The position numbers and the translations under genes are program-made. A stretch of DNA of 64,000 nt, from NCBI RefSeq assembly GCF_041146795.1, contig NC_135185.1:8768529-8832528 (forward strand). Direction: 5' to 3'. The stretch comes from Maylandia zebra (taxonomy: Eukaryota > Chordata > Actinopteri > Cichliformes > Cichlidae). Of the stretch, positions 21,439-33,252 are shown in pieces (positions within the stretch are counted from its first letter, which is position 1; each line of letters begins with the position of its first letter). The notes under the pieces are model-generated. The model searched no databases and was not told the origin of the DNA. It saw nothing but the letters and a program-made list of their open reading frames with translations.

Positions 21439-24400
21439 TCACAGTGGGCGGTGCCCAGTCTCCAGCAGCAACGCCTCCAGCCTGAGTCTGCTCTGCGTGG
21501 GAATGAACGGCTGATGGAGCCAGCAGGACAGAAAGACCATGCAGAGGTCAGAGGTCACCGTGTGAGCCACTTCCTGTAGGATTGTCTGCTTTAAGAGGAG
21601 CTCCTGACGGAACGAGTCGAGCAGCACCTGAGAGATTTCACCTGAAACACAAATTAAACAATCACCCAAAGGGATCACAGCATGCAGCTCCACGACAGGA
21701 CAGGTAGTGTGCTGCCTCACTCAGGGGCACGTTACAGGAAGCAGGTTCAGTTACAACTGAGTCTTTTAACCTCGAGATGAGGGAGAAAGAGAGTTAACGT
21801 CGACTATGAGACAGTAACCATGGTAACACTGAACCTAACTGTATGCTGGCAGGTATTTTTTGCCTGACTCCTCCCCTCCTGCTGCACCTGAATCAGCTGA
21901 CTGACCTCAGATTCATGAAGTTGGAGCTCGGGGGAGACAGTCTGCAGAAGTCTTTACAAACGCTGAAGTCTCACATTTATGTTAGTTTGTTATTTTTGTG
22001 TTTAGCACGAAGCTCTGACAGTCAATCAGTAATCAATGTATCAGGACAGAGACAGTGATGACATCACAGATCTATCATCTCCGTGACTCTGTGGACAGTG
22101 ACGCTGTCAGTTTCCTACATTGCAAACGTTTACTGTGTTACACTCTAATCACCGATCGATCATTTATCATAGTCACCGCTGGAGAATATCTGAGTGAAGA
22201 TGAGCTCAGATGACTTTTAGACTCTTAAACTGAGACCGTGACGTTTCAAGGCTGCCGCAGACAGTCTGATTGTAATCGGCAAAGTTATTATCGTTAACGA
22301 AAACTAACGAAATAACGAAAACTAGAAGTGAAAAAACATTTTTGTTAACGGAAATAATCTTAGTTAGTTTTCCTTTTTTTGTTTTTAACTGAATTTATAG
22401 CAAAAATGTGTTTAGTTTTCATTGATGTGTGCGTGTCATACAATAGTCAAGGGTGAAAATGAAGTTTAGTTTCCAGGTTTTTTTTCTTGCCGTGTCTCAT
22501 TATGCCAGCAGGTGGCAGTACGTTAGTCGAGTCGTCTGTGCTGCTCCGTCCACGCGCAGAATCATGTCAGGAAAAGTCGGGAGAAAGCGCCAGAGTCCAA
22601 TTTGGGATTACTTTGAGTATGACTGTGTTTTGGATAAAGCAAGTGTCTTGTAGTGGAAAGAGACAAATTATGAGGGACATTTCTAAAGGGAAAAAATCCC
22701 ACAAACCTTAAAGTGCACTTGAAAAGCTCACACAAGAAGACTAACCTAGCTTACCTTGAGAAGGTAAGGGAGCACACTCAACCCTCATCCCCAGAAAACA
22801 GAAGCTAACCCCAGGCAAGGCAGCGTGATGCATCCCGAGACAACAGGACGGGGATATCTACATAACTATGTGAGTCAATTGCCTTCAAAAAGTTTATCAA
22901 TTCACTTGAACCAAAATTACGAACACCCGGTGCTGCAAGAGTTAATAGTCTCATTGGGGCCAAGATATACATTTTATAGTTGCCTGGTATCAATGGTTGT
23001 TCATCTGCCTTTATTTATTTATTTATTTATTTAAAGAACCCATAGGTGGGAATGTGAGTTGTCTGTCTCTGCGTGTTAGCCCTGCGACAGACAGGCGACC
23101 TGTGCAGGGTGCAGGGTATGGTAGCTGGAATAGCAACATACCCAAGGATAAGCAGAAGAGAATGACTGATATGATGAAACTGGGATTTTGTTACACTTAA
23201 TTATTGCAAACACAACTAAAACTATAACTGAAACTAATCAAAACTAAACTGAAACTAAGGATTTTCAAAAAAATAAAAACTAAACTAAACTAGCAAACAA
23301 TTGGTAAAAACTAAAACTGATATAAAATTGAAAATCTGAAGTCAAAACTAAATCAAAATAAAAACTAATGAAAATTGCAAAACTATTAAAGCCCTGGTAA
23401 TCGGATTACATTTCAGTCCCTGAATGTCATCTAACCACATTTTAAAGGTTCCGAGTCTGAGCCTCGACATGTTTGGATCTGCTTCAAGGAATCACAGGCT
23501 CCGGAACAGATCCAAAATGGATTCGGATCACAGATTCAGACCGAATCCGGTTCCAGCTCATCCCGCGTGGCTCTATTTGGATCGTTTACAGCTTCTGCAT
23601 CTCTGACTTCAACCTTCTCTGCTCAGCGTGCGGGCAGCTGAGTGAAAGCTGAGCCACATTTGTCTTTTATCGTTGGAAACTTTGGTGTTTTACTCAATGA
23701 CTGTCAGACAGCCATCGTTGATCATGAAGTTGATATGAGATCAGATTATAATTGTTGACACAATTTAAGCATTTTTATCCTATAATGGCAGAATTAATGG
23801 AATTTGTTAGTGTTAGCAGAAACCGCAGCAGAAACAATTGAATAAAATCTGAGTAGAGGGCGGATCTGGCTGGAGGCTGTTGCTATGGGCAACTAATCTC
23901 ACAGCTCCATCAGTAAACTGTGGCTGAATCATCGGATTTAAAGTGAAACGTAAAATTAAGATTAAGCTTCATCTGACCAGTCCTAGCTGCTACACGGTTT
24001 CCATCAGCCACGCTGCTCACCAAACTCGCTGGTGCTCCAGCTGTGAAACAGAGGAGTTTTTCTTCCTTCGGCTCCAAACTGAAACGCCTCCAGATCCTCT
24101 ACTCCACGCTGTGATGTCATCAGACGAGCCATCTTCGTCACCACAGCAGCCTGACAGGAAACAAGAAATGATGTCACACAGTGTTAGAGGTCTTGACGCA
24201 TGCTCGATGAGCCAGGTAAGCGAATCCCAAAAAGTTGATTCTGTCACTTGGAAGAGTGACGAAATGTTTCTCCCACTGAAAACGCCGCGTCCTCATGAAC
24301 AGAATCAAACCTGATCAGCCTATCAGAGCAGAGCTCCTTCATCGGTCACATGATACGTGTAAAATGCTTGTCATATGAGCATGCTCAGAGGCTCCAGCAG

Positions 24401-24752
24401 AACACTGATAGCCTCCTTCCTGATTCCTGTTATTGATTATTATCTTGCTTGATTAGCTCTATCTGGGAGTTCAGGTTTAACTGATCCAGCTCACTCAGAG
24501 AAAGATGGGAAAAGGTGAACCTGATGATGGCATCACTTTAAATCAACAAACTGAGATTCAGTTTAACTTCGTAAAGCAGTTGTGCGCATCAGCCCAAGGA
24601 GGAGGAGCCTTAATCTGTGTCACATGCTCAGTCAAGATCAATACTGATCAGCTTTTGTTCAGTGGTCAATAAAAGCTGTTCTCACTTTCTTTTGAAAGGT
24701 CTGTGTGAGCTTTTACTCTCCGCACTCAGATTGTTGATCACTGATGGAGCTG

Positions 24753-24823
<71 letters not shown>

Positions 24824-26124
24824 TGAGAGATTATTGATTGGATTCTGAACCAGTGTTTTGTTTTTGTCTCTGAAACTAAGTGTAAATAAAGTTTTTTGAA
24901 GCTTCACCATTTTGTCAACGATTTCCTGCAGTTTGAGACATTTGTCCTGCAGCTCGGAGGCTCCGCCCACGTGCTGTGATGAGGAAGAGGGTGGAGGCGA
25001 TGAAGAGTTGTTGAGCAGCAGCTGATCGCTCTGAGCACTGAAAACAGATTTCAGATCGATCAATCACATGATCGATCAACACCTGGCATTCCTGAAATCA
25101 TCAGTAAACTGACCGCCTCATGTTGATGATGCTCTCCACCGCCATGAAGCCATCCTCATTCAACCTGTCCCACCGCAGCATCATGTTGTGCCAGTCGGCA
25201 GCGTTGTCTTTGATCTTTCTCGCACTTCCTGTGATCGCAGCAGACTTCCTGTTTGCTGACGTCACTGAGATGTCACCTGAAAACAGAGTCACGTGATTTT
25301 GTTGTTGATGGTTTTAGTGACAGAGCGTGCAGGCGACACAAGACAATCCATAAAACCTGCGTAAACCTCGGTTCTCAACGTGCAGCTCGCCGCCTCACAG
25401 CGGCCTCTGTCACTTCCTGTGATCTCACAGCTCAGAAAGTGACAACATTTCTAAACTTTTTGTAAAAAAAAAAAGTCATTTAAAAAAAAAAAACAAAAAA
25501 AAAAACATACAAATGTCAAAAATTTTAATAAAATGAAGTAAAGCAAATTAAAAACAAACAAATATGAGCGGCTCCTCGTCACTGACCAATCAAAGACATG
25601 ATGCTACTTTAACATGTGCAGCCTTCAGGAAGTCACCTCATTGCATCATTCAGCTGTCAAAGGTCAACCGTAACTAACCCTAACCCACCATGAAGCCAGT
25701 CCAACATATCCAGGATTTCTTGCCTTGTCTGGCTTCACTGACCTCATCCACTGCAGCCAGAGGTCACTTCATCCAGCTAACTCAGGGTTTACCTGACTTT
25801 AGCTGGGTCAGGGGGTATTTCACCATGGTAACGCTGCCGGTCTGAAGCGATAATGATTCCTGCTGGTCAATAATCGATATCAAGCTGCCCACCTTTATGG
25901 TCCACGTGACTCCAGGCAAAGGTGAAATCCTACAGGGACCTCAGGTGTATACATATGACGTCACTCTTTGTTGTCGTTTTGGTCTCTAAGCTCTGACCCT
26001 GAGCGCGTGATCGCTGATTAATAACGGAAAGGCTTCCGCCAGTCAGCTGATACCTTTTGCTGCGCGTGCCATCGATCAGCTGGTTAGTCACGTGTGGATC
26101 GATTATCAATCACCCACCTTCCAT
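21439..26124 (-). CDS. cinp: CINP, CDK2-interacting protein (complete, 5 exons)
   Basis: Exons: 26124-26118 (7 coding bases), 25276-25114, 25037-24908, 24150-24021, 21641-21439. The spliced product is 210 residues; human CINP is 212. The motif ARKIKDNAADWHNMMLRW near the N-terminus, the coiled-coil-like EL..KCLKLQEIVDKM segment, RKTPLFHSWSTSEFGEIS, and the C-terminal block (FRQELLLKQTILQEVAHT, SCWLHQPFIP, LLLETGHRPL) follow the vertebrate family from end to end. CINP binds CDK2 and CDC7 at replication origins, links to ATR-ATRIP checkpoint signalling, and has also been tied to ribosome maturation. The start codon is deduced from phase: ATGGAAG joins GTGACATC to give MEGDIS. A longer Met-initiated frame across the exon 2 acceptor is intronic. 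Intron 4 carries a hAT element. Confidence 0.93.
22280..23396 (+). mobile_element. hAT transposon remnant with BED-finger fragment
   Basis: A perfect 8-base target duplication GTAATCGG (22272-22279 and 23397-23404) brackets ends CAAAGTTATTATCG and its partner TAAAGCCCTG. Both sub-terminal regions are rich in AACTAAAAC-type repeats. Inside, 22565-22790 reads as a broken BED zinc finger (SPIWDYFEYD, then YLEKVREHTQPSSPENR in other frames). A SINE-like segment (23040-23160) and a (TTTA)n run sit within it. It lies in cinp intron 4. Confidence 0.9.
24755..24821. repeat. (TG)n microsatellite
   Basis: About 33 TG dinucleotides in cinp intron 3. It is about 90 bases from the exon 3 donor but does not overlap coding sequence. 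Confidence 0.97.
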
Positions 26125-26638
26125 CTGATCGATCAGCTCCGACCAGCTCCACCCGCTCAGCTTCTTCTTCGGCGGTTTTTCTTCCAGTCGTCTTCTTTGA
26201 CCGCGGGTGTCTGGTTTCCGGTCTCGGCACTCCTCAGGTAAACTCACCTGTGCGCGAGAAGCAATGTTCTGACTTTAAACTGATTTTCTGCTCTTACACG
26301 TGACTGACGATGCAGCCTTTTCAATACTCTGACATGCGCAATAACGTCTGAAACTTACTGGCCGTGACGTCAGCACTGGGACCGGATGTTGTAAGTAAGT
26401 GTCACTGCGCCTGCGCTAACACTGGGACTGCCGTACTTTTACTGACTCTCTTTTTCTGTGGAGATCTTTTAAAATCTGGCGATAATCAATAATATCACGC
26501 AGGCGCAGGCAGAGTAAGAAGAACTGTTGGAGCTGACCATAGACACGATCTCAGCTAATCAAAAAGGCGGTGTTGCGGCTGTGATGACGTTAGGGCCGCT
26601 GCTCAGGTAGCTCCGTGATCGATTATCGGAGGTGAGAG
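26125..26638. promoter_or_regulatory. short divergent promoter, cinp / F-box gene
   Basis: Only 514 bases separate two divergent start codons. It must contain both 5' untranslated regions and any shared promoter. ATG context is good on both sides (GAGATGGCG on the plus strand). No TATA box was found. GCGCAGGCGC-like palindromic motifs recur at about 26408 and 26502, resembling NRF1-type sites common in bidirectional promoters. Confidence 0.45.
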
Positions 26639-28249
26639 ATGGCGCTGCAGCTTCCGGCCGAGTTGTGGCTGAAGGTGTTCAGCTTTCTGTCCTGGAGGGA
26701 CAAACTGAGCATGCGCTGCACCTGCTCATACTTCAGACACCTGCTGGATAAGTCCCGCCCCTTGTGGAGGGGCTTCAGCGTGGTGCTGCAGAACCTCTCG
26801 CGCTATAACCGCTCGTTCTGGCGTAGCCTGGCTCAGAGGCACGTGGGCAACGTGCTGCTGCGCTCAGGTAAGAGGAAGCACCTGAAGCAGCTGCACGCCT
26901 GGCTACCGTCGCTCTGCGGCCTGCGACTGGACGACTGGAGAGAAGGGGGCGTGGATGATCTCAGACTGTTCCGCCAGCTTCAGCGACTGTCCGTCACTTC
27001 CTGTTCCATTCCGCTGAGGAACCTGGACTTCCTGTTTCCTCTGAGTCAGCAGCTGACGCAGCTCAGCCTCTGTAACGTGCAGCTCACCTGTTCTGCCTCT
27101 CACCTGTTGGCCACCGTTGGTCAGTTGACGTGTCTGACCTCGCTACTGCTGCACCACGACGGCAGCCTAAGGGTCCCGTCCCTCAGCGGTGTCCTCGCTC
27201 ACCTGAGCGAGCTCACACACCTGTCCTGGACCATGATCACCTACAGGACACTTCCACACGACTTCTTCAGCCCCGCCCACCACACAGGTTGGCACACCTG
27301 GATCAGTCGCTCGCTGAGATATGTAATAGTTAGATTATTGATCTTGATGGTTAGGCACTGGTGTGTTCTGCCTTCCTGCTGACCTGCCTCACCTCTGAGA
27401 TGGAACAGAGACAGGCGAGATCAGACGTCACATGGCTCAGGTGTGTTTTATCGTCCTGCAGGTGACGCCGCATTGCAGCTGCTGGACTTGCAGCTGCTGA
27501 ATTATGACGCCGTGGTGACACAGGAAACGCTGCAGCCTTTGTCCCGCCTCCGTAGCCTGTCAGTGTTCCACCTGTACTCCGTACCTGGACCCACCTGTCA
27601 CCTGCAGACGTGGCTGACGTCACTGCCACACCTAACCAACCTCAGCATCCACGGTGAGTGTCTGTTTCCCCCCTTCGTATTTGTCTATCTGAGCATCTCT
27701 CTTATGTCTGCATATTCAATAGGAGGCCACCCCCTGGCATCGTACGCTGACTTCCTGCCCACCTCGCTGCTCAGCCTGACGCTGTGTGTGGACCTGCAGC
27801 CCAACGACCTGCGGGTGGTCTCCGCCCGGGCACCGCAGCTTGAGCATCTTCACCTGGAGCCCTGGAGCTCGTCGTCCGACCTCATCAGACTCCTCCCACA
27901 GCTGTTCCCTCATCTGAAAACGCTGCGGATAAGGTGAGCCCGACACGTCACACGCAGTGTCTCTGTTGTAAGTGTCATGATGATTTCCATGGTAACCTGC
28001 CGTCGCTGTTTCAGGCACCAGCACGTGTCTGACGATGACTTCCTGCAGCTGCAGCGACTGCGGCGCCTAGACACTCTGGAGGTTCTGGACTCGTACTACA
28101 GACCTGACCCGAGCGACCCAAGCCGGGTCATCTTTGAGCCGAGTCCTCGTTTGCTGCGGCTGACCTCTGACCTGCAGAGACTGACCAATCACAGAGTCAG
28201 AGTCATCACCAGCTCACATGGAGACCTGCTCAGCTGCCACTGTGTCTGA
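26639..28249 (+). CDS. F-box and leucine-rich-repeat protein, unnamed (complete, 4 exons)
   Basis: Exons: 26639-27287, 27462-27653, 27723-27933, 28015-28249; 428 residues. The N-terminus is a clear F-box (residues about 3-45: LPAELWLKVFSFLSWRDKLS, then CSYFRHLLDKSRPLW). The rest is a series of irregular leucine-rich repeats (LCGLRLDDW, LQRLSVTSCSIPLRNLDFL, LTQLSLCNVQL, LPHLTNLSIHG, LSLTLCVDLQPNDL, LEHLHLEPW). F-box proteins bind SKP1 and act as substrate receptors of SCF ubiquitin ligases, with the repeats contacting substrate; this role is inferred here. I cannot match it to a named human gene. The nearest thing is a divergent FBXL- or FBXO-type protein. A transposon begins 9 bases after the stop codon. 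Confidence 0.88.
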
Positions 28250-28257
28250 CCAGTCCA

Positions 28258-28706
28258 TGGCTGTGTCCCAATTCAGGGTCTGCACGCTTGAAGTACGCAC
28301 ACTACGCGTACTACGTACGGTGCGTACTATAAGTACGAGAAGTGCGGAAGTGAGAGGCTTGTGAAATGGGATGGTCTAGCCTTCGTCGCGCTGTTCAGGT
28401 TGCCTAGCAACCATGAAACTAACCGTGAGAAACGGTACATACAGCTTTGTGTGACAGAAATGAAGGAGAAAAAATGTTTTGTTGGTCATTCATTTTTGTC
28501 ATGACATCACTTTGATTAGTTGAGTATCTGAGGCTGAGACCACGGGACTGTAAAACATGATTGTTGGGCTTCATTTCTGTGCTGAACAGTCATTTAAGAT
28601 TAGTTAGTAAATAACAATTAGTTAATGTTGTTCATGAGACTAAAGTCAACTCACTGTGGTAATGTAAATATAATATGGCCAATATTATAGTATTGTCAGA
28701 TTATTA

Positions 28707-28743
<37 letters not shown>

Positions 28744-29144
28744 TTTACAACCAAGTTAACGCTGAAAGTACAGACATCACTAATGTCACTTTGCCGACAT
28801 GTGGCCAACAGCAATGTTTTAATGTTCTTCATTATTAAACATTCGCACATAAATTCTTGATATCATATTCAGTACTTACTTTTGACAGTTCACTCTTCGG
28901 CCGCTCCCTTCTGCCATATTTCGCGGCAAAATTATCCACACCCACCGCCGCACTATGAATTGTGGGATATATGGGACCACGAAGCATGCACCGGGCCACG
29001 CTTGATATTTGGGGAAATCGACGGCGCATTTGGAGTATGCATTTGAAGTACACTTCCAATTGGGACAGCCGTCGCGTGGCGGTGACGTAATCACACTTAA
29101 AATGCGTACTTCAAGCGTGCAGACCCTGAATTGGGACACAGCCA
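28258..29144. mobile_element. non-autonomous DNA transposon with long terminal inverted repeats
   Basis: Ends TGGCTGTGTCCCAATTCAGG and complement match for about 42 bases, extending through GTCTGCACGCTTGAAGTACGCA. The interior has an (AT)n run at 28709-28740 and no transposase frame. I could not find a convincing target duplication, so the superfamily is uncertain (hAT or PIF-like). It is inserted immediately after the F-box gene stop codon, so it provides or displaces that gene's 3' untranslated region. Confidence 0.85.
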
Positions 29145-29847
29145 GTGAGAGTCTGCCCACCGCGATCAAGATGTAAAACAAAAGGTGGGCCATCGCATCA
29201 CCTTCAGCTTACTATCCAATTGGCTTTCAGGATCAGCCACCTGGGCCCAACAGAACCATTCATTTATTCTTTCACAGATACGATACGAAAGAAAGGACGA
29301 GATCATCGACATCATCATCACAGGGGGAGGGGACACGGCCGGTTCAAAGCTTCTGTGTAGTCATGGTTACACTCAATGATATGGTGAGGGTCCGGCCGCA
29401 GCTGCCGTTATCACTGCTGCATTCTGGGTAACGCTTTGGTAATCAATCACTTTATTGAACCTTTGATTTCAGACACTGAATGTGTTTCGGGACTTTGAAT
29501 CGGTTGATAAATAAAAAGTTGTTTGTTTGTTTTTTATTTGATTTATTGCAGGGTTTGAACTTTAACCTTTTTCTGAGGTCACATGTCATATTTGAATCTT
29601 TTGAATAATGACACGCGTTTTCTTCAAATGTCAAAATAAAACTTCTTCCTGTTTTGATTTATTTTGTCTGGATTTTTTTTTCTGCTTCAAAATCCAAACA
29701 AATATTTGAAACAAAAAAAACAAAACAAGACTGAAAAACATTAAAAACCAATAATTAACTACTTACAGATTTACTAATCAGACTTATTGATCTTCTGTCT
29801 ATTAACCTAACCGGAGAGTTAGGGTCGATTCTTTGTTCAACTGGCTT
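29145..29847. other. intergenic stretch with no recognised gene
   Basis: Contains a short plus-strand open frame (29185-29379) of no known similarity, and an AATAAA near 29634 that could end the F-box transcript. The rest is AT-rich and featureless by eye. Confidence 0.4.
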
Positions 29848-30150
29848 GGCTGTAGCTCAGGTGGCAGAGCAGGTCAGCCACTAATCAGAAGGTTGGTGGT
29901 TCGATCCCAGGCTGCCTCCTCGCTGCATGCCAAATATCCTTGGGCAAGATACTAACCCCATGTTTGCCTACTGGTGGTGGTCAGAGGGCCCGGTGGCGCC
30001 AGTGTCCGGCAGCCTTGCCTCTGTCAGTGCGCCCCAGGGTGCCTGTGGCTACAACCATCACCAGTGTGTGAATAACTGAATGTAGTGTAAAGTGCTTTGG
30101 GGTCCTTAGAGACTTGAGTAAAGCTATACAAATGCAGGCCATTTACCATT
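29848..30150 (+). mobile_element. tRNA-derived SINE
   Basis: The head GGCTGTAGCTCAGGTGGCAG resembles a tRNA A box and GGTTCGATCC a B box, spaced as in a tRNA promoter. The body (CTACTGGTGGTGGTCAGAGG, GTGTCCGGCAGCC) and tail (AAAGTGCTTTGGGGTCC, CTATACAAATGCAGGCC) are shared with two further copies at 53594-54208. It is not a functional tRNA gene because no acceptor stem closes around the head. Confidence 0.88.
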
Positions 30151-30314
30151 CAACTACAAGCAAGCAATTTATTTATATAGCACTTTCAGATCAGCCCCAA
30201 GCTGAACACAAAGTGCTGTACACTTGACATCCCAGAAATGATACATTAAACATGTTAAAAAATAAGAAATAACAAAATAAGCTAATTATTAAAATGATAT
30301 TTAAAATAATAAAA

Positions 30315-31310
30315 TTAGCACAAATAGCAAAAACAATAATAAAATAGTATAAAAATGATGATGAGAATTACATTTAAAACAATAAAATCAGGGTCAGACT
30401 GTGTCATGAGCCAAAGAGTAAAAATGGGTTTTAAGACGTGTTGTAAAAGTGGACAGTGAAGGGGCCTCTCTAATGTGCTGGGGCAGAGAAGGCCCCGCCC
30501 CCTCTGAGCTTCCTCTTGGACCTGGGTACCTCCAGGAGCAGACCTGGGGGGTGGGTAAGGACAAAGAAGCTCAGAGAGGTAAGTTGGGGCAAGACCATTT
30601 AAACATTTAAAAACAAACATGAGAATTTTAAAATGAACTCTAAGATATACAGGCAGCCAATGGAGTGAAGCCAAAACAGGAGAAATCTGCTCTCTCTTTC
30701 TAGTCCCTGTCAGGACTCTTGCTGCAGCATTTTGGATTAACTGAAGGCTTTTCAGGGAGTTTTTAGGACCTGATAATAATGAATTACAGTAGTCCAGCCT
30801 GGAAATAATAAATGCATGAACTAGTTTTTCAGCGTCACTCTGAGACAGGATATTTCTAACTTTAGAGATGTTGCGCAAATGGAAGAAAGCAGTCTTACAT
30901 ATTTGTTTAATATGTGCATTGAAGGACATGTCCTGGTCAAAAATGACTCCAAGGTTCCTCACAGCATTACTGGAGGCCAAGGTAATGCCATCCAGAGTAA
31001 GAATCTGCTTAGATACTATATTTCTAAGATTTTCAGGGCCGAGTACAATAACCTCAGTTTGATCTGAATTAAGAAGCAGAAAGTTAGCGGCCATCCAGGT
31101 CTTTATGTCTTTAAGACATTCCTGCAGTTTAACTAATTGGTGTGTGTTATCTGGCTTCATGGACAGATAGAGCTGGGTGTCATCAGCATAGCAGTGTAAA
31201 TGTATGCTATGTCTTCTAATGATGCTGCCTAAGGGAAGCATGTATAATGTAAACAGAATTGGTCCTAGCACTGAACCCTGTGGAACTCCATAATTAACTT
31301 TAGTGTGCAT
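30315..31310 (-). pseudogene. LINE reverse transcriptase, C-terminal part
   Basis: 331 open residues beginning just before [20 protein letters not shown]. The catalytic box is [12 protein letters not shown], then [33 protein letters not shown] and [20 protein letters not shown]. The frame is lost near the C-terminus, where the normal ending is replaced by missense sequence. The N-terminal part of the domain is displaced beyond the nested insertion, so no intact protein can be made. Confidence 0.9.
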
Positions 31311-32749
31311 TTACATGAACAAATTGGAGTCTATTAGATAGATATGATTCAAACCACTGCAGTGCAGTACCTGAGCACCCACAGCGTGCTCTAATAGGAT
31401 ATTATGGGCGACAGTAGGGCCGGGTATCGTCAGTGATTTCTAGAATCGATTCAATCCACAATTCGATTCGGGGAAATTTTGCCTCAGACAGAAATATTAC
31501 AATTCAGCTCATGCATCAGTACATTTCCATATTTTTATATCTATAAAAAGAACGCTGACAATTGTGAGACTTTATCACAGAAAAACATCTAGGTGATTTT
31601 CCTGGCCTGGGATTTTATAAAAATATTCTGCAGTAGATCAAAAACAAAAGAAAACCATGAATCAGCATCTGAACCAAGGGCATAGATTTGGCATGGACGG
31701 AAGGGACGTGTCCCCACCAGCGATCCAGCGATTACTGAATTGTCCCCACCAATAATTTTATCTCTTCGAGTAAAGAAAAACAACCCGATAGAAAGAAAAA
31801 ACGATCTGTCAGCGTCTCATTCACCCAGCGGTGCAGAAAGAGTTAAATTACTTCTCTACTGGAGTCCTACGTCATGTGACAAATATGGCCAATGTGATTG
31901 GCTGAGCCTTTCAGGGAGCTCTGTTTAGTTTTAGCAGCGGCAAACCTGCGCTGCGAGGAGGACGGCGGCAAAAAGGAAGAATCTGGATATAAGAAAGTGT
32001 TTTTCAAAGAAACCTGTAAGTCACTTAAAGCAAAGCTCACTCATAAAATGTGTCCGTCATAATAACGTTACAGGCTATGCTAGGTTTTGGCGCACATCAG
32101 TCTAAAATTGTATGTAACCATGAATAACGTGTTTTATAAACTAACTGCACAACATGCAGCACTATTAGTTCTCTCAGTCTCAGAGCAGCATTTCTAATTT
32201 TGATTGAAACTGTCAGAAAACAGCAGCCTCGAGCAGCCAGGATATAAGTTTACAGAGGCTGTTAAATAATTTCATCCTAATGGCACTGACATATTCATAG
32301 GAATAGTCACGATTTTGCAAATATTCCACCTTGTAGTGCAGTTTGCACAAATTGTTGTAAAAACGCACTCACCCTACAAACATTACTGATGAGTCAAGAT
32401 CTGCACAAAGTGACAGAAACACTGAAGCAGCTTCACATTTTATTCTTATTGTCATGTATGTCCTATTTGTCAGGTGACAGAAGAACCAACACAAAGCTCA
32501 GAGAGTAATGGTGACACAAGATCACAGGTGAAATTGGATGATGACTTGTTGGTTCATGACTGTATTTGAAGCACATGTCTGACTGCATGTATGTGGAGTG
32601 TCTCACTGTTGTTTATCAGGTGACAGAGGCAGCTCTGCCATGTTGTAGCTCAGAGGTGAAGAGGCGAGGTCACAGGTGACTGGCTGATGATTTGGTGCTA
32701 TAGATTAACTAGTATTTATTATCATGACAATTGTCAGGCTGCTTTTAGT

Positions 32750-32965
32750 CATCCCAGTATCCTCAGTTGAGGCTGAAAGAAGCTTCAGTGCTCTCAGAAA
32801 ACATGGCTAAAGTCAACAATGACTCAAATGAGATTAAACAATGCTGCTGTATGTCCACCAGGAGAGACTGGACAGTATAGATGTAAAACCAATATGCCAG
32901 CAATTTATCTCTGTTAACGAGAGGAGAAGGCATATGTTTGGCTGCTTCACATAGTGGACATTGAG
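32750..32965 (+). pseudogene. hAT transposase C-terminal dimerisation domain, relic
   Basis: Reads VSSVEAERSFSALRKHG and then a stop. Shifted frames continue with MRLNNAAVC and CQQFISVNERRRHMFGCF. SVEAERSFS is the hallmark of the hAT dimerisation domain. Upstream transposase sequence is not recognisable. It sits between the left end of element A and element B. Confidence 0.8.
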
Positions 32966-33252
32966 TTGTTGTGTGGGACACCAGTAGCATTAATGTCTGT
33001 TGCTGTAACAGTAGCTCATGCTTAGAATAGAAAATCCCAGCTCACTGATCTGATCGGGGCAATAATGTGGCTAAAATGTTGCATAATGTTGCTGAGAGAT
33101 CTTTTACTTTGTGGCAATCTTAGATGGACATAAACCACCAGGTCATTCAGTGTTCCCTTAGTGCTAATGTATCAGAGATGTTGGTGTAATGTAACTGAAG
33201 TAATGTTGTTAAGTCCTTGAACTCATATTCGTTTATTGTCATGACTGTATTT

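Noticed and set aside
21843-22058. 71-residue plus-strand frame in cinp intron 4
   Set aside because: No recognisable motif, and it lies in intronic sequence next to the hAT element.
29848-29920. tRNA gene-like A and B boxes
   Set aside because: The boxes belong to a SINE head: the same sequence recurs with shared body and tail, and no tRNA acceptor stem closes.
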